Assembly (NCBI GenBank): GCA_025201865.1
Contig: MU603219.1
Coordinates: 832 to 14,455, forward strand
Direction: 5' to 3'
DNA length: 13,624 nucleotides
Source of the DNA: Ramicandelaber brevisporus
Lineage: Eukaryota; Kickxellomycota; Ramicandelaberales; Ramicandelaberaceae
The notes beneath the pieces were generated by a model. The model was given only the letters and a program-made list of their open reading frames with translations. It did no database searches and was not told the DNA's origin. A program made the translations under genes and the position numbers. Positions 1 to 7,453 of the stretch are shown one piece after another (position 1 is the stretch's first letter; each line of letters opens with the position of its first letter).

Positions 1-513
1 GTACGACGGATAGTAGTAGCCGTACGATGGCACGGCGTAGTACGACGGATAGTAGTTGTAGTACTGGCTGGGATAGTAGTAGCCGCCGTACCACTCGCTG
101 TCCGCCGCGGCGCCGGCTTCTGACTGAGCGGTGCTTGTCTCGCCAGCCTCGCTGTTCTTGCCGTGTTTGTCCGCCTCGGTGTCCACTGTTTTTTCAGCGC
201 TGGTGGGTGAAGTCGGCTTTGGCTGCTGCTGAGACGGCTGTTGGTGTTGGTGCTGCTGATGCATGGATGGCATCGGCGGCATTGGCATGGGTGGCTGGCG
301 GCGGTGCAGCTGCTCCATGTGCGCCAGGTGCTGCGCCAGTGCTGGCGGCATCGTGCCGAATGGATGTGGCTGCTCGTGTGATGCGGCTGTCTTGGCTGTG
401 CTTGCATCGGCAGCTGGCTGTTGTGGCTGCTGTGGCTGTGGCTCGGCGGGCGATGTAGCCAGTGTGCCAGATGCGAGCGCGAGGATTGTGGAAACGATGG
501 CGATGCGGTGCAT
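1..513 (-). CDS. Secreted Pro/Gln/His- and Tyr-rich protein, N-terminal part
   Basis: The frame is open from the ATG at 513-511 to the left edge, giving 171 residues with no stop, so the C-terminus lies outside the window. Residues 1-19 look like a signal peptide: MHR, a hydrophobic core (IAIVSTILALA), then SGTLA before a polar region, so the product is probably secreted or in the wall. Residues 24-100 are rich in Pro, Gln, His and Met (for example PPMPMPPMPSM). A dibasic RR at 71-72 could be a Kex2-type processing site, which is inference only. Residues 105-140 are acidic and Ser/Ala-rich. From 141 the chain becomes a Tyr-rich repeat with YYPSY-like units; the DNA shows a 39-nt period (gtacgacgga at 1 and again at 40). 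I do not recognise the family. Low-complexity Tyr/Pro-rich secreted proteins are often structural or adhesive, but nothing here proves that. The unbroken frame and the signal peptide support a real gene. Confidence 0.72.
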   Translation of the reverse strand, partial: MHRIAIVSTILALASGTLATSPAEPQPQQPQQPAADASTAKTAASHEQPHPFGTMPPALAQHLAHMEQLHRRQPPMPMPPMPSMHQQHQHQQPSQQQPKPTSPTSAEKTVDTEADKHGKNSEAGETSTAQSEAGAAADSEWYGGYYYPSQYYNYYPSYYAVPSYGYYYPSY

Positions 514-534
514 TGTCGATGTTGTTGTTATTGG

Positions 535-558
535 TGTTGATGTTGATGTTGATGTTGA
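535..558. repeat. Hexanucleotide repeat (TGTTGA)4
   Basis: Four perfect TGTTGA units lie 22 bp before the ATG of the leftmost gene. Read on the minus strand, this and its flanks give a CAA/CAT/CAC-rich 5' leader that is likely unstructured. Confidence 0.9.
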
Positions 559-592
559 TGTTGTTGTTGTTGGTGATGGTGATGGTGTTGTC

Positions 593-736
593 TACTTGTC
601 TACTTGTCTACTTGTCTACTTGTCTACTTGTCTACTTGTCTACTTGTCTACTTGTCTACTTGTCTACTTGTCTACTTGTCTACTTGTCTGCTTGTCTGCT
701 TGTCTGCTTGTCTGCTTGTCTGCTTGTCTGCTTGTC
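593..736. repeat. 18-copy octanucleotide array, two variants
   Basis: Twelve perfect copies of TACTTGTC (593-688) are followed without interruption by six perfect copies of TGCTTGTC (689-736). The two blocks differ by one A/G position and do not intermix. The array ends about 80 bp upstream of the start codon at 513, so it sits in the promoter or leader of the leftmost gene. It lies beyond the 3' end of the TRAPPC2L-like gene. Reading frames through it give only STCLLVY-type repeats, so it is not treated as coding. Confidence 0.97.
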
Positions 737-847
737 TGATGGTTGCTTTCGGTTTGCTTTACTCCACTTCGTTGTTAGTCGGCCGATTTTATGCCATGCC
801 AGCCACCGCCACCAGCTGCATCTTGACGCAACCGACACCTCCTGACT

Positions 848-877
848 TCTGCATCTGCATCTGCATCTGCATCTGCA
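848..877. repeat. Hexanucleotide repeat (TCTGCA)5
   Basis: Five perfect TCTGCA units lie 33 bp past the stop codon of the TRAPPC2L-like gene, in its likely 3' untranslated region. The 514-910 interval otherwise holds no gene that I can support. Confidence 0.92.
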
Positions 878-910
878 TGCACGTCCCCTCCACGCTAAAG
901 CACAGTTTCG

Positions 911-1416
911 TTAAACATGAATGGCTGCTAGCTGCTTATCAAACCGCGCGCTCCGGATGAGCTGCGGCTCGTCGTGGCTGTGGAACGGACTGCACACCAG
1001 CTGCGCGTAGCAGCCGTGCACAAACTCCAGAGCCGCGCGAACGTCGCTGTCCTTTGGCGTCGAGCCGTCGGCCGCGGCGCACAGCAGCAGAATCTTGACG
1101 CCGGTGGCTGTCGCCAGCCCGTGCACGCTCATGTCGCCGACAGACTGCAGCAGCCCAAGGTAGCCGCTCGCTGCTGCTGCTGCTGCTGCTGCCGCTGTTC
1201 CTTGTGGTGGCGCGTTTTGTGAGCGCTGTGCCGCGGCTGCCGCTCTCTCGTCGATAATGTCGCAGGCCGTGTGTGCCAGGAAGGCGTGCCGCAAGCTATT
1301 GTTTGTCGTCTCTACTTTCTCAAACCCGGTTTGGGCTCAATCGGACTGCGTTTGTATTGTTCATTAGTGCAACTCGCTCTTACCGATAACACCGAAATTA
1401 ACGGAGTAAACGCCAT
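911..1416 (-). CDS. TRAPPC2L: TRAPP complex subunit, TRAPPC2L/Tca17-like (sedlin family)
   Basis: TRAPPC2L is a small longin-fold subunit of the TRAPP tethering complexes, which activate Rab GTPases at the Golgi and in endosomal traffic. The main exon runs from the stop at 911 up to about 1318. It follows the family in order: FLAHTACDIIDER (family pattern YxVHTSLDVVDEK), then YLGLL, a central strand (VHGLATATGVKILLLC), a helix (DSDVRAALEFVHGCYAQLVCSPF), and a terminal RFDKQLAAI. A nine-residue Ala run (GCN codons, about 1171-1200) is inserted before YLGLL, in a loop of the family. The N-terminus is unresolved, because the frame meets an in-frame TGA at 1339-1337. My best model starts at the ATG at 1416-1414 and splices 1384 to 1318 (146 residues, family about 140), but it lacks the expected NNPLY-type segment. 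The identity of the main exon is much surer than exon 1. Confidence 0.72.
1319..1383 (-). other. Candidate intron in the TRAPPC2L-like gene
   Basis: On the minus strand a GTAAGA donor follows 33 nt of open frame (MAFTPLISVLS). A CTAAT branch-like sequence lies about 18 nt before a CAG. Using that CAG leaves an in-frame TGA, so the acceptor would have to be the weaker GAG at 1319-1321 or another site further on. An alternative is that bases 1390-1376, which read VIGKS in a different frame, are coding and the splice lies elsewhere. Confidence 0.3.
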
Positions 1417-2026
1417 CCGAAATCTGGGGTATTGCAACAGTCACTTGCTCCCTGATACGGTAATAAAAAAAATCGTGTTGCAAACCGTGCACACGTTTGC
1501 CGGAATGGTCAGTGATTCGTATGACACTCTTTTTTCTTTTCGAATCTATGACTGCCCTTTCCGGCGAACCTCGCGCTAGCGTGCGGTTTTTTGCGCGCCA
1601 TCTAATTTCGCACGCTGTGCGCTGTCCAGCACCCTATCTCTTGAGCAACCAATCGTTCCTGATTTCGCCGCTGGTAAATTAAGGTTTTGCCTGTGTAGCT
1701 GCAAAGCCCACCTTGCACACTGGCCTGTTCCACTCGTTCTGTTTTTAAAACTCTTTCTTTCTTTCTCTCTCCTCTCTCTTTTGTTTTTTGTTAGTACATG
1801 CAAACCACATGGTACACACCTTCTCTCGTGCCGTTCCTTCATAGACCACTTCTTCTTTCTTTTTTCCATTGTTGAACCCAGTTGTCGCAGGTTCTTGTGC
1901 TGTTGTCTTTTCCCCCTGTTTTGTGTCTTTTCGCCTCTTTTGTCAACTGCTCGATTACAGATCCACTCCAAATATCCATCCGTCTTTTGTTTACCAATCT
2001 GATAGATACACACATTGGTCGTGCTG

Positions 2027-2135
2027 GTAAGTTCAACTCAAACTCTTCTCAATCTGTGCAACGCTTTCGTGCATCACTGGCAACTGATTCAACATCGTCA
2101 ACTCCCCCTTGGCAAACCCCCCCCATCGTATTCAG
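2027..2135 (+). other. Candidate intron in the long upstream region
   Basis: A GTAAGT donor at 2027 is followed by CTGAT at about 2086 and a TTCAG acceptor ending at 2135 (109 nt). No open frame continues across it, so it could only be an untranslated intron. The evidence is signal-based only. Confidence 0.2.
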
Positions 2136-2548
2136 TTGCCCACATCAAAGCAAAGAATCCGTTCACTGTTCACTGTTCACTCGTTGCGACCGTATAGTTT
2201 ATCATGTCACACAGATATCGCTGGACCCCACATTCCGTCCGTTTTGTTTTTTATTATATTACTTTTACATCATCATCTGCATCATCTCTGTGTCTCTCTA
2301 TCTTGGTGGTCCCTGCCGTTTCTTCTGCAAACCTGCTCTCGTTAGGAGAAAAAATACTCGGTGCTCGCTTCCACATTCATTCACCAGAATCTGTCCCCCA
2401 ATGTTCGTCAATAGACTCTTTGTTCCCTGATAAACAGCCAAGCTGGCTCTATGGTGTATTCTGCACAATTTTTTGGTCTTGCCTTCCATTCCCCCCCACA
2501 CACAACACTAACATGCAACAACATACATCTTACAAAGTCAACACTTTG

Positions 2549-2747
2549 GTATGTTCGACACTGCCATTCTCTTACCCAAAAATGTATAACGTCGTGTCTT
2601 TATTAACTCTTACCCTCCACGCTTATTTTCAATTCACTTTTTTTTTTGCGTTCCACATCACAATCGCTTTCGCACTTTTTGATACATGCTGTGATGATTC
2701 GCCTTTTCTTTTCTTTTCTTTTCTTTTCTTTTTTTTTATTATTACAG
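2549..2747 (+). other. Candidate intron with (CTTTT)n polypyrimidine tract
   Basis: A TTG/GTATGT donor at 2549 pairs with a strong acceptor at 2747: about 35 nt of CTTTT repeats and T run, then ATTATTACAG. The candidate length is 199 nt. The acceptor is among the best in the window, while the pairing with this donor is inferred. Confidence 0.3.
2703..2738. repeat. Pentanucleotide (CTTTT)5 and T run
   Basis: Five CTTTT units are followed by C and a run of nine T. Similar pyrimidine repeats in the same region are (CTTT)n at about 3229-3253, mixed CCTT/CTTT at about 3615-3666, and TTCTCTC repeats at about 5355-5393. Confidence 0.9.
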
Positions 2748-3435
2748 CATGCTGTTCGATCCTTCTGTTGTGCAACCACCTCCACACCAGAATATATCTG
2801 TCATTTTTTAAATTGCTTTTTCACCTCCTCCCCAACCTTTCCTCTTTTAGTGCATACGCTTTACGATGCTTATTGCGCCGCCGGTTTGATACTCTGCCGG
2901 CAACTCAGCTTTCCATACACATGCCTCACAAACATCTGTGCGGCACCAAGTTTCGCATTCAGCAAACCTATATTAGAAGTAACACGCATGCGCGTGTGTA
3001 CCCGCGCGTGCAATCCTGTTTCAACAGCAACAGCAACAAAAACATAGCTATTACCTACCACTACCCCCACCTATTGTACCACTCCACTCTCAAGTCTTTC
3101 ATTCACGCGTGTGCGGAACACCAGCATTTGCGTTTCAAATATAGACAGTGTGATTGTGAGGTTTTTGACTGGAGGACCTGCCATTCTATATATCAAACCT
3201 CCCGCTTCCTTGTACGAAACAGCCTATCCTTTCTTTCTTTCTTTCTTTCTTTTTTTGCTTCCTTTCCAGTTCAATTTGGACACTGCCCTTGCCATCTTTG
3301 ACAGCGTCGTTCCTTCACATCATCATCCAGAAAGTAACAAAAAAGCAAAAGAACTAACATTCCGCACGCGTACACACACACACAAGTGCATCCACATCTT
3401 GACCACCACCAAAAAAACATTGTTCAGACCGACAT

Positions 3436-3673
3436 GTAAGTAACTTTTTGTTCTGTACCATCCTCTATTCGTCTATTTGTCCCTTCTTCTTTTCCCAACT
3501 ACCTTGAACTACGTGCGAGCTATCTGTGCACTTTTCTCGTTTCATATTGACACTGTTCCCTCCCCCTCTCCCAATCTAGCTACAAAACAGAAAAGTGTGC
3601 GTACCCATAGCATCTTTCTTTCTTCCCTCCTTCCCTCCTTCCTTCCTTCCCTTTCTTTCTTTTTTGGTTTCAG
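3436..3673 (+). other. Candidate intron, GTAAGT to TTTCAG
   Basis: A perfect GTAAGT donor at 3436 follows a CA-rich stretch. The acceptor GGTTTCAG ends at 3673 after about 50 nt of almost pure pyrimidine. The candidate length is 238 nt. An ATG starts at the first base after the acceptor, but the frame it opens (to 3925) shows no recognisable protein. Confidence 0.4.
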
Positions 3674-3752
3674 ATGAATTTGTACCACTCATTTCACACT
3701 CACTTTGCCTCACACATACTCACACATGCACACACCACGCTCCCTGCAGCTA

Positions 3753-4051
3753 CTCGACAGACGTCGGGTCGAGGTTTACAGGGCGTCCGGTCAGTGCATC
3801 GCGGCCGTCAAATGAGATTAATTTTAGCGCCGCACTATGATATGACGTCCAATCCTTCTCCGCACGAACTGTTAATTTATTCGGATGGTTTGCTTTCCGA
3901 ATATTCAACATCCAATCGGCAATGAAACGGCAAACGCACTAGCCGATTTCTGTGCAGTTGTGACCTTCTGTTTATTTTTGTGATTCCTCGTACACGGCGG
4001 GCATTCTTCGGCAATTTCGCAGCCCGTTTCCAACTATGTGGCGTTTATAAA
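3753..4051 (+). promoter_or_regulatory. Promoter-like island with ACGT, CCAAT and TATA motifs
   Basis: The pyrimidine skew drops here. An inverted repeat at 3753-3773 (CTCGAC, 9-nt loop, GTCGAG) has GACGTC in its centre. A second GACGTC lies at 3844-3849 inside TGACGTCCAAT, where an ATF/CREB-type half site overlaps a CCAAT box. Another CCAAT lies at 3912-3916, and TTATAAA at 4045-4051. The order fits a core promoter firing toward the plus strand near 4080, ahead of the candidate exon at 4196-4284. This is motif reading only, without proof of function. Confidence 0.4.
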
Positions 4052-4284
4052 CTCTCTTGACTATGTACACACATATGCAACAGAGCTGTTCCTTTCGTGA
4101 GAACTTGTAAAACTGACATCATTCATACTCATATTCCTACTTATACTCCTATTCTCTCCTCGTGCTACTTGTTTTGTATCATCAATTTATTACAGAGTGC
4201 CACATCAATTACAGAACTGCTAATTGCAAACACACGCTCTGAAGCCAAGTCCAACACAAACACAAACACAACTGTCAAACAAAG

Positions 4285-4431
4285 GTATGTAACATCCCCT
4301 CCCCCCAAAAAAAACATTAACCGAGCGTGCAGTTTGCATTCTACTCTCCCTCTCTCTCCCTCTCCCAGTCTCGAACTTTTGTTTGTGCTGCAGCTCTTTT
4401 CTTTCTTCCTTTCTTTTTTGTGCCCATACAG
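4285..4431 (+). other. Candidate intron, GTATGT to ATACAG
   Basis: An AAAG/GTATGT donor at 4285 follows a CA-rich stretch. A long CT tract runs into the acceptor CCCATACAG at 4431 (147 nt). The flanking sequences are less pyrimidine-rich than the interval itself, as expected for exon, intron, exon. There is no continuous reading frame, so it would be an intron of an untranslated leader. Confidence 0.4.
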
Positions 4432-4531
4432 CATTGTGAGATGCCAAACAAGTGTGACTTTGACGTACGCACGTATTTTTGACTGTTATTTCGCCAGTAG
4501 TAGCATCCAGTCAACGGTACGAAAAATAATC

Positions 4532-4555
4532 CAACAACAACAACAACAACAACAA
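4532..4555 (+). repeat. (CAA)8 trinucleotide repeat
   Basis: Eight perfect CAA units lie in the stretch that would be exonic after the 4431 acceptor. CAA-rich sequence also forms the apparent 5' leaders of the leftmost gene and of the Rcf2-like gene, which supports a leader role on the plus strand. Confidence 0.9.
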
Positions 4556-5065
4556 TAACAAAGAGGGGGCGACGATCATGTATGTATGTTGGTATACCAG
4601 TATGTGTTGTGTTGTGTTGTGTTGCCGCCACATATACCTCATTCAGTAAATACAGTGTCAACTTTACACTTACAGCAACGTTTTCTTTTGGACGCCGCTT
4701 ACAACCAAAGCTTGTACTTGTTGATCGACACACTGCGAGACTGGAGAGTTAAAAAAAATACTCAATCACATCTTGTCGCCTCCACCACCACCACCACTGC
4801 CACTGCCACCGCATTCACATCGTCCACCAATCTTTTCTTTCTATTTTGTCTTTGTACTAGTCTTCTTGTTTTGGGAATTGTGCAGCCTTCTTCCTCTTCT
4901 TCCTCTTCGAATACGAGTAATATTTTAACACAATCCAGTATACTGACAACCCACCCACCCACACATACAAAAAATGATCTGCATTCTTGTTGCTTTGGCT
5001 TTTGTTCTCTGTTAAAAATTGTGACTGGCGATTGTGTGACCGTTGACGCTTGCCCGTGTGTAATG

Positions 5066-5803
5066 AAATCTTAACTGACGACACTCTACCCCTGTCCTTT
5101 TTGTTAAAATTCTCTTTTGGTTGTTGCCATTACCGCCGCCTCTGCCGCTGCCGCTGCCACCATCGCCTTTACACGTCGCTATCCTTATCCCATTCTCTTG
5201 ATCTTACTTTTGCGTTTCTTACGTTTCTGTTATTTTCCACACTGATCTCTTTCTCGAGCCCACCATATTCACACGCACACTTTGTTGCTGCCGTCGCCTC
5301 CCCCTGGTATTCGGGATATCTCTTGTTCACATCCACACCCAACGTACCAATCCTTTCTTCTCTCTTCTCTCTTCTCTCTTTCTCTCCCTCACTTGAACCT
5401 TCTCTTCCCATCTAACCCTGCTTCACTCTCTCCACTCTTCCCCTGCTCGACGTGACTTGACTTGGCTTGAATCTTCTTCACATCGGATTGCTTCAACTTT
5501 GATTCTTACGCATCAATCTTAACTCGCCTATTCCTCCTTTTGACCGGATTGTACTCCTCAATCTCGACCGACGTATAAATCTACCCACATTGAACAATCC
5601 TTCATCTCACTTCTCTCTTTGACATCCATCACATCCATCACATTTTACTATCCTCTCGGCATTCTTTCCTACTCTCTTTATTCTCCTATCGCTTCGGCCT
5701 GGTTTGCCAGATATCCTTGCATCTTCTTTGTTCACTTCATCCATCTTTCTCTTTCTCTCCCTCTCTGACCAAATCACCAACTTGATTTATATCTATCCTG
5801 GCA
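5066..5803 (+). promoter_or_regulatory. ATG-free pyrimidine-rich leader/promoter of the 464-aa gene
   Basis: After the ATG at 5063 there is no ATG on the plus strand until the start codon at 5804, a run of 738 nt. Elsewhere in the same skewed region ATG appears on average roughly once per 110 nt (for example 1501-2520), although unevenly. Absence of upstream ATGs is what a scanned 5' leader would show. A TATAAAT at 5574-5580 offers a much closer promoter, which would make the leader only about 200 nt. Confidence 0.5.
5574..5580 (+). promoter_or_regulatory. TATA-box-like TATAAAT
   Basis: TATAAAT lies 224 nt before the start codon, within GACGTATAAAT and followed by CT-rich initiator-like sequence. 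It is the best core promoter candidate close to the 464-residue gene. Confidence 0.4.
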
Positions 5804-7198
5804 ATGTCAACATTCTACAGCCACCGCTTCCAATCCCACAATCCCCATCTTTACTACCTTCCACAGCCAGTCATGGTAGCCCAGTCTCTTCCCGGCTCAA
5901 TGATGCCCCCATCTGCCAACATGACCATTGCCCCAAGCTATGCTGCTCGCACCCGTTCTGCACCTGCCAACAGCAACAGTGGCAACAGCAACAGCAAGCC
6001 AAAGCGTGATTCTCAACGTCCGCTGACTCATGAAGAAGAAGCTGAGCTCGAGCGCAAGAAGGAGCACAGCCGTGCCAAGGCTCGTGAGCGCTATCGCAAA
6101 ATGTCGTCAGATCGCAAGGCCAAGAAGCTGGCGTACACGCGCACGTACCATCACAATCTGACACCTGAACAACAGGCTCGCTATCGCCGCAACCAAGCCA
6201 TTCGGAACAAGGAGAAGAAGATGACACAGCACATTGTCAAGTCTCAGCAGCTGCATCAAGAGCATCACGATGAAGTCCAAGGATATCAGTTCATGCAATT
6301 GTCTCAGCATCAGCAAGAGTTTCCAGTGCCGCTCGAGTCTGTATACAAGGCTGTGCCAGTTGCCAAGACCGAGACCGCTGACAGTGCTGTGGTTGCAGCA
6401 GCTGCTGTATTAGTCTCCCCACCAGCTCAACATCGTACTCAAGACTCGAATTCACCGCCATGGCACGCGCAGGTTAGCTCGCCACTTCAAGGTCGTGGGT
6501 TCATTTCGCCATCTCACGTTATTGATACTCATCACCAGCAACTGCCAACTCAACACCAAGCACCACAGATGCCACTGCAATATCAGCATCAGTATCCACA
6601 ACAGCAACAGCAAAATCAGCAACAACAACAGTCGTTGCAGTATCAACATTACCAAGTTCAAAATGCAGCTGCTGGCAGCTTCAGCCATGGTCACAACAGC
6701 TCTCCTCCGATGCTGCCGCTCCCGGTCCCTGTGTCATATCCAGTTCAACAGCAGCATCAGTCGCACATGTATCAAACGCCAATGACTTCACCGCGCTCAG
6801 CATCTGGCTACTGCTCTGTCGCTACAGCTACACCATCAGCAACACTCTATGATCAAAAGCACTACAGCTATCCAAGTCCCGTGTACTCTATTTCTCCAGT
6901 CTCGCCAGCATCAACTTCAAATGCAGCATCAATGTATTCTCCAGTAGGCTCGCTTAATCAGCAGCATTCATTGTCACCACTGGATACCTGCCGTTCATTG
7001 AGCTTCTCATCCACTGACAACCATGATGTATCACCAAGTCTCGCCATCCAATACTCACGTTCATATTCCAATACCAATCCCTCCACCAACAGCAGCGGTG
7101 GCAACACTGGCAGCACTGGTAGTGGCAGTGGCGATGAAAGCCGGGCAAGCGGCATTTGCAAGAATGGCCGGATCAAGCTCAGCAGCTTACTCAACTAA
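5804..7198 (+). CDS. Unfamiliar basic-repeat, Gln/Ser/Pro-rich nuclear-type protein
   Basis: This is a single-exon 464-residue protein. The start is the first ATG after 738 ATG-free bases. Residues 1-64 are a flexible lead-in ending in an Asn/Ser run. Residues 65-140 are very basic and appear helical, with three units that each open with a [LM]-[ST]-x-[ED] header: LTHEEEA at 74, MSSDRKA at 100 and LTPEQQA at 119. Each unit then runs into Arg/Lys/Tyr-rich sequence, with spacings of 26 and 19 residues. The KPKR and RNKEKK clusters could serve as nuclear signals. Residues 140-460 are Gln/His-rich (poly-Gln near 266-276), then rich in SP and TP pairs (SPPAQ, TSPRS, SPVSPAS), which are possible proline-directed phosphosites. 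The protein ends in IKLSSLLN. I know no named family with this layout; the repeats recall STPR-type DNA-binding repeats only in style. A transcription regulator is the likeliest role, by inference. Confidence 0.88.
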   Translation: MSTFYSHRFQSHNPHLYYLPQPVMVAQSLPGSMMPPSANMTIAPSYAARTRSAPANSNSGNSNSKPKRDSQRPLTHEEEAELERKKEHSRAKARERYRKMSSDRKAKKLAYTRTYHHNLTPEQQARYRRNQAIRNKEKKMTQHIVKSQQLHQEHHDEVQGYQFMQLSQHQQEFPVPLESVYKAVPVAKTETADSAVVAAAAVLVSPPAQHRTQDSNSPPWHAQVSSPLQGRGFISPSHVIDTHHQQLPTQHQAPQMPLQYQHQYPQQQQQNQQQQQSLQYQHYQVQNAAAGSFSHGHNSSPPMLPLPVPVSYPVQQQHQSHMYQTPMTSPRSASGYCSVATATPSATLYDQKHYSYPSPVYSISPVSPASTSNAASMYSPVGSLNQQHSLSPLDTCRSLSFSSTDNHDVSPSLAIQYSRSYSNTNPSTNSSGGNTGSTGSGSGDESRASGICKNGRIKLSSLLN

Positions 7199-7453
7199 AA
7201 AAAAAACCACCAAACCACCAAACCACCAAAACAAACAAACACGCTATTGACTTCTTTGCGCGTACTTTGATTCTTTTATGACGTTGCCCACCTCCAGCAT
7301 ACCCTTTTCACATCAATTATATACCGATTACTCTTCCTTTTCTTTGTTTTTACTTGTCTGCCATTTATTACTTATTACTTTGCTATTATGAACACTCCTC
7401 CTCGCTTCTTCTTTTACTTTGAAACATTCATCTTTCTTCCTAAGACTAATTGA

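Larger units (their letters stand above)
1417..5803 (+). other. Long pyrimidine-rich intergenic region / putative spliced leader region
   Basis: This is about 4.4 kb between two divergent genes with no protein I can support. From about 1740 the plus strand is strongly C+T-rich, with CTTT, CCTT, CTTTT and TCTC runs. Stop codons need purines, so long empty frames arise by chance. Several plus-strand donor/acceptor pairs occur: 2027/2135, 2549/2747, 3436/3673 and 4285/4431. Short CA-rich stretches between them resemble untranslated exons, for example 3330-3435 and 4196-4284. The skew fades at 3753-4051, where promoter-type motifs cluster, and ends where the coding region at 5804 begins. I infer a large regulatory region and possibly a multi-exon 5' leader of the 464-residue gene. 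A separate non-coding transcript is the main alternative. Confidence 0.5.

Noticed and set aside
593-736. Possible CRISPR or telomere-like array
   Set aside because: Units are 8 bp with no spacers and do not match fungal telomere repeats. It is a simple tandem repeat in an internal promoter.
263-960. Overlapping plus-strand frames with STCLLVY repeats
   Set aside because: They are translations of the octanucleotide array, antisense to the secreted-protein gene in part, with no unique sequence.
1576-2013. A 145-codon Lys/Arg-rich minus-strand frame
   Set aside because: The basic composition simply mirrors the purine-rich complement of the CT tract. No family resemblance.
2204-3301. A 365-codon open frame on the plus strand
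   Set aside because: It is Phe/Ser/Leu/Pro-rich low complexity that follows from the pyrimidine skew, which removes stop codons. It crosses good splice signals and has no domain-like stretch.
3674-3925. An 83-codon frame beginning exactly after a strong splice acceptor
   Set aside because: The position is suggestive and the second half is less repetitive, but no motif is recognisable and the overlapping DNA looks like promoter elements. Kept only as a caution.
4097-5074. Two plus-strand frames of 153 and 162 codons
   Set aside because: They are low-complexity Ser/Thr/Leu sequence ending in or near CAA and TCC repeats, and they run through candidate introns.
7023-7250. Frames in other phases inside and past the 464-aa gene
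   Set aside because: They shadow the strong real frame, and their repeats come from its Ser/Gln codons.
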